Assembly: GCA_031286725.1 (NCBI GenBank)
Contig: JAITTR010000048.1
Location: 1-12,407 of the forward strand
DNA length: 12,407 nucleotides
Direction of reading: 5' to 3'
DNA from: Holosporales bacterium
Lineage (GTDB): Bacteria > Pseudomonadota > Alphaproteobacteria > RUG11792
The notes under the pieces are model-generated. The model had not been told where the DNA came from and made no database searches. It worked only from the letters and a program-made list of their open reading frames with translations. Both the position numbers and the translations under genes were made by a program. Below, one piece after another: positions 1-7,891 of this stretch. Each line of letters starts with the position of its first letter. The stretch's first letter is position 1.

Positions 1-1509
1 AGATATAAATTCAACGACGTTTTGTTGAAATATGAAGACGATGCCGGCTATTCTTCCGGATTAAAGGTCAAAGAAGTTTTTGATCTTATTAGTATAAAAT
101 TTGATTCGTACGTTACGACTAAAGAAATATCAAACGCTTCGGCAAAAATTAAAGAGTTTTTACAATCGAAAGGATTCGCGTTTGTTTCGACTTCTCAACC
201 AGATATTAATATTGATAAAAAAGAGAAAAAGATAAAAGCAATATATCATATAACTCTAAATGGAAGAGTTAAAATAGACCAAACAATTATAAGTATAAAA
301 AGTAATAAAAATTCAAAATCTCTTCTTCAATTCGTAAAAAATCGAATAGCTTGGAAAAACGGAGATATTTACGATTTGAATAAAATTAATCAAACAAAAG
401 ACGATCTTATGAATAGCGGTATTTTTTCCGGAATTGAAATAAGCCTAAGCGAGCAAAAAAAAGATATCTCCGATAAGACTTTGTCTCATACTACGGCGAC
501 CGTTAATTTAGAAGAAGATTTGCCTCGGGACATAGCGGCTGGAGTAAAATATGGAACGTCTGAGAAGTTGGGAGCCTTGTTTTCTTGGTCGCATTATAAT
601 ATAGACGGAAAAGGATCGAAATTAACAACTGTCCTTGGCGTAGCCAAGAAGGAAAAAACTGCGGAAATAAAATATGACGTATACGATCTGTTTTATAAAA
701 AACAGCAGTTGTCGTCTAAAGCTTTTTATAAAAAGGAAAATACTCTGTCTTATGACGTTTCCAAAATTGGGACGGAAAGTATCTTGTGGCAAGAGTTTTC
801 AAAAAAATTTAAATTGGGTCTAGGCGGTTGTTTGGAAAACGCAAAAACTAAGGATAAAGTCGAGCCGTCAGATACAAAAACGAAATTTAACGGAATCGGA
901 ATTCCGGTTTGTTTAGCGTTAGATTCTACGGATTCGTTTTTAGATCCGCAAAAAGGATTTCGCTATTCCGGAAGAATAACTCCATATTTTGGAAATATGA
1001 AGAACTTTACAATAATGACCGGAAGAGCGTCTTTTTATCTTCCTATATCAGGAAATAATTTCCAAAGGTCAATAGTTCTCGCTTTTTATTCAAAAGTCGG
1101 CTCCATAATTAGAGACGAAAAAGAAAAAATACCAAGAGATAGATTATTTTTTGGCGGAGGAGCCGATTCGATTAGAGGATATGGCTATCAGAAATTAGGG
1201 CCTATTAGCGACGATAAAAAACCGTTTGGAGGTCGTTCCTTTATCGAATTCGGTATAGAACCTAGAATAAAAATAAACGAAGATCTTGGAGCCGTAGCCT
1301 TTGTCGAAGGCGGAAATGTTTATTCCTCCAGGGCTCCTCGTTTTATGAAAAAAATGCTATTCGGATACGGGATTGGAATAAGATATTATACCCAGTTGGG
1401 ACCTATAAGAATAGATCTTGCTTTCCCGGCAAAAAGGCGGAAAACTTCGACTGGAAAAAGAATAGATTCGCTATTTAACGTATATATAAGCATAGGCCAA
1501 GCATTTTGA
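1..1509 (+). CDS. tamA: TamA-like Omp85-family outer-membrane protein, 5'-truncated by the window
   Basis: This is the C-terminal 502 residues of an outer-membrane beta-barrel protein. The frame is open to base 1, so the true start lies outside the window; the TTG at 22 is an internal Leu codon. The first ~150 residues look like POTRA repeats (alternating helix/strand, with 'GFAFV' and 'NSGIFSGIEI'). The rest is a 16-strand-type barrel domain (Bac_surface_Ag) with the hallmark loop-6 motif IRGYGYQKLGP at about 1171-1203. It ends in the terminal aromatic signature YISIGQAF used for BAM recognition. RGYGY followed by LGP favours TamA over BamA. In the known TAM system, TamA pairs with inner-membrane TamB and helps insert some outer-membrane proteins and supports lipid transport. 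TamB commonly follows tamA, but here an unrelated secreted protein follows. Family assignment is firm at the Omp85 level and good at the TamA level. Confidence 0.85.
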   Translation, partial: RYKFNDVLLKYEDDAGYSSGLKVKEVFDLISIKFDSYVTTKEISNASAKIKEFLQSKGFAFVSTSQPDINIDKKEKKIKAIYHITLNGRVKIDQTIISIKSNKNSKSLLQFVKNRIAWKNGDIYDLNKINQTKDDLMNSGIFSGIEISLSEQKKDISDKTLSHTTATVNLEEDLPRDIAAGVKYGTSEKLGALFSWSHYNIDGKGSKLTTVLGVAKKEKTAEIKYDVYDLFYKKQQLSSKAFYKKENTLSYDVSKIGTESILWQEFSKKFKLGLGGCLENAKTKDKVEPSDTKTKFNGIGIPVCLALDSTDSFLDPQKGFRYSGRITPYFGNMKNFTIMTGRASFYLPISGNNFQRSIVLAFYSKVGSIIRDEKEKIPRDRLFFGGGADSIRGYGYQKLGPISDDKKPFGGRSFIEFGIEPRIKINEDLGAVAFVEGGNVYSSRAPRFMKKMLFGYGIGIRYYTQLGPIRIDLAFPAKRRKTSTGKRIDSLFNVYISIGQAF

Positions 1510-1514
1510 TCTCA

Positions 1515-1536
1515 TGATTATCTAGAGAGATAATCA
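1515..1536. repeat. Perfect stem-loop just after tamA
   Basis: TGATTATCT and AGATAATCA form a perfect 9-bp stem with a 4-base loop (AGAG), starting 5 bases after the tamA stop codon. The stem is AT-rich (2 GC pairs). The following bases are A-rich rather than T-rich, so it is not a canonical intrinsic terminator on the + strand. It may mark the 3' end of the tamA transcript. Confidence 0.4.
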
Positions 1537-1578
1537 ATAAAAACAAAAAAAGTTGTAGAGTAAAGGGAAAAGAAGATA

Positions 1579-1599
1579 TATAATAAAAAGCGGGGGGGG
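1579..1599 (+). promoter_or_regulatory. TATAAT -10 box followed by a G8 tract, upstream of the 603-residue secreted protein gene
   Basis: A perfect TATAAT lies at 1579-1584. A possible -35 (TTGTAG, 1553-1558) is 20 bp upstream, longer than ideal. A run of eight Gs at 1592-1599 falls where transcription would begin. Such a run is improbable in DNA this AT-rich and is prone to slippage. The gene starts at 1654, so the leader would be about 60 nt. The promoter call rests on motif matching only. Confidence 0.4.
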
Positions 1600-1653
1600 T
1601 AAAGGGGAAATACTTTATCTAAATAGTAACAGTTATAGTATAGGAGAAAAGAA

Positions 1654-3465
1654 ATGAAGTTTATGAAAGTGACGACGGTAGTTACCGTTATGTTATCGAT
1701 AAATTGTAATGTTATCGGAAGAGGAGTAGAAGAAGAAGTAGGTTATCAACTTGGTCAGAAAGTTGAACAGTCAAGAAGAACAGGAGTCAGTTGGGTACGA
1801 CCTGGATATGTTATAAATGGAGTAACGGCGGATGATTCAATAGCCAATATATCAAAAGAGATTTCGAGCGAAGCAAGAAAGATGTTTGGCGAGAGAAGAG
1901 TAGAGGAAATAATCCCTGAAGAAAGATATTTAACGGGAGAGTATTATAATCTTTTGTTGACGAGATATATTGCGAGAGATGTTTTGACTCGAAGTTTAGA
2001 TTTAACTACTATTCAATCTCAAATAGATTCAATAGTCAATGGAGCTGCAATTGCTCTTAATCAGGCGTATGGAGCTCAACATAGTAGGGCGAATCTAAAT
2101 ACTCAAAGGTTGGACCAAGCGAAAAGAGATATGAAACTTTGGTGCCCGGCTGTGGGATTTTTTGACGTTATCCATTTTATAAAAGACGACGCCAACCGAG
2201 AGAATTTAATCCGAAACGACCTCGAAGCGACTGACCAGTATGGCAACGAATTGATGAATAATCCTGAAGAGCTTGAGAGGGTTATGGAAGAGATTAGAAG
2301 AGATAGGGAAGAACATAACGGACTTCAAGAACAAGAACACCTTGACCATGAAGTCGATGCGGAGCTTATATTCCAGCTTTATCGAGAAGTCGAACGGATT
2401 CCAAGAATTAAAGAAGCCGTACGTCAAGCGTTCATTGACTCTATGTTTCAAGTTTTTCGGCGTGGTGGACGGCGCTTTGACGATTTTACCCCTGCGCCTC
2501 CTTCTCGAAATTGGGACGAAGTTGAGCAAATCATGTTAGAGAGAGTGTATAGTAACCTGGGAATTTACCGGGGAACTTACCTTTTTGATGGTGATGACGT
2601 AACTGATAACGAGATCTTTCAAGAATACGACATTGGGAAAATAGCGCGAAATATAAAAGATTGCTTTAACAGTTATCTTCCAGACGAATCTGTGGATTGT
2701 CTTAGTAAAGAAATAGCGGAACGCGCAACGAAAGATTATAGAGATGCGCTTTCGGGGATTATAAAAGGTTATTTAGCAGCTAAACATTTTGGAGTTCTAG
2801 AACATTTTATTCAAAACTCACAGTTTTTCCTTCCTCCTATATCTCAGTTAAGAGATTGGTGTACGGATTCTGTTTATTTCCCTGAAATTGAAGCAATAAT
2901 AAATTGTAAAGCGCAGAGGTTGCCCGATTTGGACGCAGCCAGGGAGATTGCGAATAGAGCGGCTGCAGAAGCGAGCCGTTTTGATTTTAGACAACCTAGA
3001 GCTTTCGATGCTAAAAACTTCGCCGTAAAATCCTACCTCCAAATAAAATTGGCGCAAATATATCTAATATTACAAACCGCTGGAGCTATTAGATCGGAAG
3101 CTAATTTATACGAATTATTAAACAGACCAGTCAACACGCTTTATCAAGAAATAGCCGCAGTGAATAACGAAACGCTTTACAATACTTTTCGAAGAAACGG
3201 CGAATTTAATCTCAGCAATTTGAATGTAGATCATGGCTATCCAGCGCAAGGGCGGATATTACAAGAGGCGGTTGATACTTCTTTTAGGAATTCTTTGCAA
3301 ACTTTTTTAACGCACTACGGAAGACGGACTATCTTCAATATTCCGGAGGACGATAGAGAGGATTTTAGACAATACGGTGAGTATTATGAGGTAGGCGAAG
3401 AAGATAGAATTCTTGTCAAACAACATGTCTCGATTTTTCCGTTTGAGATTGACACCCAAGACTGA
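1654..3465 (+). CDS. Secreted protein of unknown family (603 aa, helical, five mature cysteines)
   Basis: I do not recognise this protein. The start is supported by AGGAG at 1642-1646, 7 bases before the ATG, and by an N-terminal signal peptide: basic MKFMK, then a hydrophobic core, with cleavage plausible around residues 18-24. Cys18 is preceded by Asn, which does not fit a lipobox. The mature part is soluble and highly charged, with many predicted helices. It includes an acidic/basic, possibly coiled-coil stretch at residues 200-235, rich in Glu and Arg, and an alanine-rich helix at 425-441. No transmembrane segment is seen after the signal peptide. The five mature cysteines are C164, C337, C349, C403 and C418, which suggests disulfides formed in the periplasm or outside the cell. 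A gene for a CPHC thioredoxin-fold protein lies just beyond the tRNA downstream. It could be a secreted effector, a periplasmic structural protein or a lineage-specific surface protein. No enzymatic motif is visible. Coding status is confident because of length, ribosome-binding site and signal peptide. Confidence 0.85.
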   Translation: MKFMKVTTVVTVMLSINCNVIGRGVEEEVGYQLGQKVEQSRRTGVSWVRPGYVINGVTADDSIANISKEISSEARKMFGERRVEEIIPEERYLTGEYYNLLLTRYIARDVLTRSLDLTTIQSQIDSIVNGAAIALNQAYGAQHSRANLNTQRLDQAKRDMKLWCPAVGFFDVIHFIKDDANRENLIRNDLEATDQYGNELMNNPEELERVMEEIRRDREEHNGLQEQEHLDHEVDAELIFQLYREVERIPRIKEAVRQAFIDSMFQVFRRGGRRFDDFTPAPPSRNWDEVEQIMLERVYSNLGIYRGTYLFDGDDVTDNEIFQEYDIGKIARNIKDCFNSYLPDESVDCLSKEIAERATKDYRDALSGIIKGYLAAKHFGVLEHFIQNSQFFLPPISQLRDWCTDSVYFPEIEAIINCKAQRLPDLDAAREIANRAAAEASRFDFRQPRAFDAKNFAVKSYLQIKLAQIYLILQTAGAIRSEANLYELLNRPVNTLYQEIAAVNNETLYNTFRRNGEFNLSNLNVDHGYPAQGRILQEAVDTSFRNSLQTFLTHYGRRTIFNIPEDDREDFRQYGEYYEVGEEDRILVKQHVSIFPFEIDTQD

Positions 3466-3477
3466 TAGAAAACTTTG

Positions 3478-3505
3478 TTGAAAGTTATTTATAATATGAT
3501 AAAAT
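3478..3505 (+). promoter_or_regulatory. Promoter-like sequence for tRNA-Arg
   Basis: TTGAAA (3478-3483) and TAAAAT (3500-3505) are separated by 16 bp. This predicts a transcription start near 3512, about 9 bases before the tRNA. Overlapping alternatives TATAAT (3490-3495) and TATGAT (3495-3500) exist, but they lack a well-spaced -35. Confidence 0.45.
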
Positions 3506-3520
3506 CATAAAATGTGAATT

Positions 3521-3597
3521 GCGCTCATAGCTCAATTGGATAGAGTGTCAGACTACGGATCTGGAGGCTGAGAGTTCGAATCTTTCTGAGCGCGCCA
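3521..3597 (+). tRNA. tRNA-Arg (anticodon ACG)
   Basis: This is a complete cloverleaf of 77 nt with an encoded CCA end. The 7-bp acceptor stem pairs GCGCTCA (3521-3527) with TGAGCGC (3587-3593), followed by discriminator G and CCA. The D arm has GCTC/AGAG and the anticodon stem is TCAGA/TCTGG. The loop CTACGGA places ACG at 3555-3557, and the T loop holds TTCGAAT. A34 would normally be edited to inosine by TadA, so that it reads CGT, CGC and CGA codons. Six Ts follow the CCA directly. Confidence 0.97.
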
Positions 3598-3603
3598 TTT
3601 TTT
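3598..3603 (+). terminator. T6 run directly after the tRNA CCA
   Basis: TTTTTT immediately follows the tRNA 3' end. With the GC-rich acceptor stem-loop ahead of it, it could cause partial termination. The next gene starts only 20 nt beyond the tRNA, so read-through into it is also possible. This is suggestive only. Confidence 0.25.
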
Positions 3604-3617
3604 AAGGGAAGCTTTTT

Positions 3618-4562
3618 GTGACTTTTTTAAGACTTCTTAGCGGTTTTGCTTTTCTTTTTTCTTGCTCTTTAGCGGGGGAACAGTATCCTGTATTTCAAGC
3701 TCAACCAGGAGCCGTTCCTCAACGTCAAAACGTTCCAATCCCATCGCAAGATAATAATCAAAATCCTCAATTAGGAGCGACGTCTTTAAACGATATGGCG
3801 AATATGCCTATGGTAGAGAAAACTAATAACGAGTTTTTGCAGTTTTATACAAGGCAAGGAAGCGAGTTTTCCGCGACAGTTTATTATCAACAGGGACAAA
3901 GCTTAGTTAAAAGAAACATAAGCCAGGATAAATTAGAAAAAGGCATAGTAATATTTTTTGGAGATTGGTGTCCTCACTGTGAGAATTTTTTAAAAACATT
4001 TTCAAGCAGTATCGAGCCGTTGAGAAAATATGGAATTCATATAACCTTTGTTAATATTCCGTCTATCGATAGGCTTAGAAATTGGCAAGAGCCGACTCTT
4101 GATGAATTTAACGCTGCCGAAAATAAAATTTCTTCTTATGGGATTAGTTTAACCAAAGGCGTTGAAGTCGCTATTTTGGGAGATGTTTCTACTTTGTCGA
4201 AAACTGGAATTGACGGTCTTCCGGTGTTTATTGCTCTAAAAAACGGAAAAGAGCGATATCGTGGAGTTGGAGAAAATTGCTCGGCAAAACTCAATTTTAA
4301 CAACTTAGACATTTTGATGAATTTCTTAGATATCTGGGATCATAAGGCAATAAAAGAACAGAAAGAAGCCTCTTCGTCTTCAACGGATCGTTTTTATAAA
4401 AGCAAAGAATTGTCAAAAAGAAAATCGAAACGCAAGATTTATAGCAAAAAAGCCGGGAAAAAGAGCGTTAGTTCAAAAGTAGATTTAGCGGGAGCTCGAG
4501 CGGCTACCGCATTCTTAAATGGAAACGGAGTTTTGGGGTTTAACCTAAATTTCTATAAATAA
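3618..4562 (+). CDS. Periplasmic thioredoxin-fold protein with CPHC active site
   Basis: The protein has 314 residues and starts with GTG, the only usable start after an in-frame TAA at 3603, with AAGGGAAG (3604-3611) as ribosome-binding site. Residues 1-19 form a signal peptide, with likely SPase I cleavage after SLA. Residues 25-52 are Gln/Asn/Pro-rich linker. The thioredoxin-like domain covers about 105-240. It contains IVIFFGDWCPHC with the redox cysteines C118 and C121, and a cis-Pro loop GLPVF at 200-204. A lone cysteine is at 221. CPHC is the dipeptide arrangement typical of DsbA, but the layout with strand FFGDWC just ahead resembles TlpA/DsbE/TrbB-type proteins more than DsbA, since no helical insertion domain of DsbA size is seen. 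Residues 258-283 are strongly Lys/Arg-rich. It ends 6 bp before mrdA, so co-transcription is likely. Role inferred: thiol-disulfide exchange in the periplasm. Exact subfamily is not determined. Confidence 0.8.
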   Translation: MTFLRLLSGFAFLFSCSLAGEQYPVFQAQPGAVPQRQNVPIPSQDNNQNPQLGATSLNDMANMPMVEKTNNEFLQFYTRQGSEFSATVYYQQGQSLVKRNISQDKLEKGIVIFFGDWCPHCENFLKTFSSSIEPLRKYGIHITFVNIPSIDRLRNWQEPTLDEFNAAENKISSYGISLTKGVEVAILGDVSTLSKTGIDGLPVFIALKNGKERYRGVGENCSAKLNFNNLDILMNFLDIWDHKAIKEQKEASSSSTDRFYKSKELSKRKSKRKIYSKKAGKKSVSSKVDLAGARAATAFLNGNGVLGFNLNFYK

Positions 4563-4568
4563 TGGGGA

Positions 4569-6395
4569 ATGTCTAAGCTAAAAAATGAACGAAGACTTTT
4601 TACTAGACGCGTTTTTATTTTTGCCGGAATACAATTCTTTTTTTTCGTAGTCATTATAGCAAGGTTAGGTTATCTGCAAATATTTAAAGCTGATCACTAT
4701 AAGTTGTTATCAGATAAAAACAGACTTGTGATAAAGCGAGTATTGCCTACAAGAGGGAAAATTTTAGACACTGAAAACAAAGTCCTGGCAAATAATAAGT
4801 TTTTGTATACCGCGATTTTAGATTTGTTTGATATTCCAAAAGACGAACGACAGAACGTTGCGGAAGAGATAATTCGCGAAAAAAAGCTCGATGAAAAAGT
4901 TATAGATAATTTAAGAAATCTTCCAGATTCTGTAAACAGAAACAATAGGTTTATTATGTTGCAAGAAGATCTTTCTTGGGACGATTTAGCCGGATACTAT
5001 ATTTTATCTTCAAGAATTCCCGGGATAGTAATTGAAAAATTTCAGACGAGATATTATTTATATCCCGAGCAATTGTCTCACGTTATAGGGTATATAGGTT
5101 CTCCGACTAAAGAGGACTTTAAAGATTCTGAAAACGAGGCTCTTTTTCTTCCTATGGCAAAAATCGGAAAGACTTGTATTGAAAAAGAATACGAATATTT
5201 GTTATTTGGAAAATCTGGAATAGAACAAATAGAAGTAAATTCAAGAAGACAATTTGTTCGGCATATAGATAATATAGAAAGCGTTCCGGGGCAAGACATT
5301 AATCTTACGATAAATTTGGATTTGCAATTAGAGGCATATAAGATATTATCTCGGCATGAAAGCGCTTCTTGCATTGTTATGGACGTCAATACCGGAGCTC
5401 TTTTGGCGTTTGTTTCATACCCAGGGTTTGATTCTAATATTTTTACGAAAAAAGTTAGCTCAAAGGCTTTAAAAAAATATTATGAAAACCCCTATAAGCC
5501 GATGATAAATAAAGTTATAAACGGGTTATACGCTCCAGGATCCATATTTAAAATAATAATGGGTCTTACTGGATTAAGCGAAGGAGTTATTAACGAAAAC
5601 ACAAGATTTAATTGTTCGGGAGTTTACGAGGTAGGAGATCATAAATTTCATTGTTGGAAAAGCAAATATGGAGGCCACGGTTCTCTTAATCTTAAACAGG
5701 CTTTGGCTCAATCCTGCGATATTTATTTTTATAATCTTTCTAAATTATTATCTCCTGATAAAATAGCGAAAACGGCTAAGGATTTTGGCCTTGGCATAAA
5801 AACGGGAATAGATTTGCCTAATGAAAAATCCGGCTTAATCCCAACCCAAAAATGGAAAAAAGAAAACAAACGTCAAAAGTGGACAACTGGGGATACAATT
5901 AATATGTCAATAGGCCAGGGTTTCGTATTAACGACGCCCATTCAACTTGCCCGGATGATCTCAATTCTTGTAAACGGGTTGTATCCTATAACCCCGCATT
6001 TAAGAAGAACTAAAGAGCAAATTCTTTTAGAAAAATTAGGATATAAAAAAGAACACATAGAAGTAATACTAGATGGATTGTATGACGTTGTTAATTCGGA
6101 GCGTGGAACCGCTCGACTTTCCGCTATCGAGGACGAAAACTTTGAAACGGCTGGGAAAACCGGCAGCAGTCAAGTTTGCAGGATAAGCGAGGCTCAGAGA
6201 AAAAAAGGAGAGACTGTCTTTTACGATTATTGGAAAAAAGAGCATGCAGTATTTGTAGGATATGCCCCTGCGGACAATCCAAAATTTGCGGTTGTTGTTT
6301 TGGTTGAACACGGAGGAGGAGGGGCTAGCACGGCTGCTCCAATTGCTAAAGACGTTTTGTTAGCCGCTCAAAAATTTATAAAATATACTCAATAA
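4569..6395 (+). CDS. mrdA: Penicillin-binding protein 2 (peptidoglycan DD-transpeptidase of the elongasome)
   Basis: PBP2 is the class B transpeptidase that crosslinks lateral-wall peptidoglycan together with the RodA glycosyltransferase. The 608 residues are typical in length. There is an N-terminal membrane anchor (about residues 15-33), then the PBP dimer/pedestal region with LPTRGKILD at 59-67. The transpeptidase domain runs from about 245 to the end. Its motifs are SIFK (S325 nucleophile, K328), SCD at 382-384 as the SxN-equivalent (SxD form as in PBP2), and KTGS at 530-533. The ATG is preceded by GGGG only one base away, an unusual spacing, and an in-frame TAA lies just upstream, so translation may be coupled to the preceding gene (6-bp gap). 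Its usual partner rodA is present but convergent, on the other strand. An AT-only hairpin at 6397-6417 is too weak to call a terminator. Confidence 0.96.
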   Translation: MSKLKNERRLFTRRVFIFAGIQFFFFVVIIARLGYLQIFKADHYKLLSDKNRLVIKRVLPTRGKILDTENKVLANNKFLYTAILDLFDIPKDERQNVAEEIIREKKLDEKVIDNLRNLPDSVNRNNRFIMLQEDLSWDDLAGYYILSSRIPGIVIEKFQTRYYLYPEQLSHVIGYIGSPTKEDFKDSENEALFLPMAKIGKTCIEKEYEYLLFGKSGIEQIEVNSRRQFVRHIDNIESVPGQDINLTINLDLQLEAYKILSRHESASCIVMDVNTGALLAFVSYPGFDSNIFTKKVSSKALKKYYENPYKPMINKVINGLYAPGSIFKIIMGLTGLSEGVINENTRFNCSGVYEVGDHKFHCWKSKYGGHGSLNLKQALAQSCDIYFYNLSKLLSPDKIAKTAKDFGLGIKTGIDLPNEKSGLIPTQKWKKENKRQKWTTGDTINMSIGQGFVLTTPIQLARMISILVNGLYPITPHLRRTKEQILLEKLGYKKEHIEVILDGLYDVVNSERGTARLSAIEDENFETAGKTGSSQVCRISEAQRKKGETVFYDYWKKEHAVFVGYAPADNPKFAVVVLVEHGGGGASTAAPIAKDVLLAAQKFIKYTQ

Positions 6396-6772
6396 CTTGA
6401 AAAACTTCGTCTTTTTTAAATAAGTGCTGTCTGAACGCACATAGCCGGCATTCTTTTGGGTATGGCGTGCACGACTTTTTAAAAGCCGTCTGGGATCATA
6501 GTCATTTTAAATGTTATTCGTAGATCACGAGGGCTGATATGGTAATAAAAAATTATACCATATCCGCCCAAAAGATTTATCAAGGTCCGCTCGCTTTTCT
6601 CGCTCTCCACCTTGACAAATCGGTTCTTCGCTTTTCTAATATGGAAATTACCAAATGTTTGGCTATGCCTAGCTTCGTAATTACGCGGACGTTTTCTCGC
6701 CTTTTTAACAACTTAAAGAAGCTTTGAGGAAGCCCTCCATATACGCTAAAATTACCTCTATTCCTGTGCCCA
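6396..6772. other. Intergenic region between the convergent mrdA and rodA genes
   Basis: This 377-bp stretch contains the left inverted-repeat copy (6531-6623). A short segment at 6431-6500 is visibly richer in G and C than its surroundings and includes small palindromes (GCCGGC, GTGCAC). The + frame from 6401 to 6727 is open except for one TAG at 6521, but no protein family is recognised and the frame runs through the repeat. Near the rodA end, CTTAAAG/CTTTGAG (6712-6728, loop AAG, one G-T pair) could form a weak hairpin at the 3' end of the rodA message. No RNA gene was recognised. Confidence 0.5.
6531..6623 (+). repeat. Inverted-repeat copy 1 (93 bp, two adjacent palindromes)
   Basis: It is the reverse complement of 8499-8591 with four base differences by eye. 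Palindrome A (6531-6569) has arms GGGCTGATATGGTA and TACCATATCCGCCC (14 bp, one mismatch) around an 11-base AT loop. A spacer AAAA follows. Palindrome B (6574-6621) has arms GATTTATCAAGGT and ACCTTGACAAATC (13 bp, one mismatch) around a GC-rich 22-base centre containing GCTCGC twice. No target-site duplication is evident. It resembles a bimodular intergenic palindromic element or small MITE in general architecture. Confidence 0.9.
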
Positions 6773-7891
6773 TCATTTTAGAAACTTATAGCTAAATCTA
6801 GATTTTAATTTATCCAAAACCCCTATGGAAAAGGTTATGCCTTGAGAGAACATCAAGACGACTAAGGAACTTCCGCCGTATGAAAAAAAAGGCAGAGGAA
6901 TACCTACGACAGGAACTAAGCCGCATACCATTGATATGTTTATACAAATATAAAAAAATAACATTGAATTTATTCCAAAGACTACGATTCGATTGAAACT
7001 ATCTTTGGTTTTTATTATTACGTTTAAATTGCATATCAATAATGTAGCATAAAGAGAAATTAAAATAATACAGCCCCAAAATCCTAATTCTTCGCCAAGA
7101 GCAGAGAAAATAAAGTCAGTTTGCTTTTCGGGAAGAAAATTTAATTGGCACTGAGACCCGTATCCTAATCCTTTTCCCCAAAATCCGCCCGCGCCTAAAG
7201 CTATTTTTGATTGTATTATATGATACCCCGTGCCATTTGGATCCAACTCTGGAGACAGAAACGTTGATACTCTGTTCTTTTGGTATTCATGTAGCAAACT
7301 CCAAAGAATTGGAGTAGTTATAACCCCGCAAAGCAACGTTACAAAGAATTTCCAAATTTGAACGCCACAAGCAAAAAATATTGATCCCCCAACGAATAGC
7401 GTTAGCATAGCGGTTCCAAAGTCCGGCTGGAGGAGAACCAAAACAACAGGAATAGTTATAAACCCTATGGGAATTATTAACGAACTTGTTTTTTTAATTT
7501 CTTCTTGCGTAAGACAAGAAAAATATTTCGCCAATACGAAAACTAACGATATGCGCATTAGCTCTGACGGTTGGAAATTAAAGAAATATAGATTAATCCA
7601 ACGTTGGGCTCCCATAGAAATTTTTCCGATTGTTGCGACTCCCGCTAATACTACAAGGCAAATAATAAAAAACGCATAAGCATGTTTTTTCCAGAAATTT
7701 GGGTTAATTAAAAAACCGACAAAAAATGCGCTAATTCCTATTAGCAACTTAAAAAACTGTTTAAAACACCAAGGGGAAAAAGTTCCGGAGTTTATAGAAT
7801 ATAGAATTAAAAGGGCAAAAAAAGTTATTACTATAATAATAGTAAAAGGGAGAATTGGCAAAAATTTTAGTTTTCTAAGAACATTTCTCAT
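6773..7891 (-). CDS. rodA: RodA, SEDS-family peptidoglycan glycosyltransferase
   Basis: RodA polymerises lipid II into glycan strands and works as a complex with PBP2. The 372 residues are typical and carry about ten hydrophobic membrane segments. SEDS signatures seen are QPSE (107-110), QPDFGTAM (155-162), LPEKQTDFIF (253-262) with D259 at the catalytic Asp position known from E. coli RodA, and PLPFFSYGGSS (332-342). The start is ATG; an in-frame TAA lies directly upstream, so no longer form is possible. No Shine-Dalgarno sequence is visible. On the minus strand, TATAAT (complement of 7904-7909) lies 12 bp before the ATG, which could give a near-leaderless message, but no good -35 accompanies it. 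The gene lies between two inverted 93-bp repeats, in opposite orientation to mrdA. FtsW is the alternative SEDS member, but length and motifs fit RodA better. Confidence 0.93.
   Translation of the reverse strand: MRNVLRKLKFLPILPFTIIIVITFFALLILYSINSGTFSPWCFKQFFKLLIGISAFFVGFLINPNFWKKHAYAFFIICLVVLAGVATIGKISMGAQRWINLYFFNFQPSELMRISLVFVLAKYFSCLTQEEIKKTSSLIIPIGFITIPVVLVLLQPDFGTAMLTLFVGGSIFFACGVQIWKFFVTLLCGVITTPILWSLLHEYQKNRVSTFLSPELDPNGTGYHIIQSKIALGAGGFWGKGLGYGSQCQLNFLPEKQTDFIFSALGEELGFWGCIILISLYATLLICNLNVIIKTKDSFNRIVVFGINSMLFFYICINISMVCGLVPVVGIPLPFFSYGGSSLVVLMFSQGITFSIGVLDKLKSRFSYKFLK

Noticed and set aside
2206..2529. Minus-strand and alternative-frame ORFs inside the 603-residue gene
   Set aside because: They are shadows of a longer gene that has a signal peptide and ribosome-binding site.
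6397..6417. Intrinsic terminator after mrdA
   Set aside because: The stem would be almost entirely A-T with the T-run inside the stem, which is too weak to support the call.
6431..6500. Possible tRNA or small RNA in the GC-richer segment after mrdA
   Set aside because: No cloverleaf, T-loop motif or convincing long stem was found; only short palindromes.
6539..6727. 62-residue ORF starting inside repeat copy 1
   Set aside because: It has no ribosome-binding site and no recognised family, and about half of it is palindromic repeat whose other copy is non-coding. It is kept only as part of the low-interest open-frame observation.
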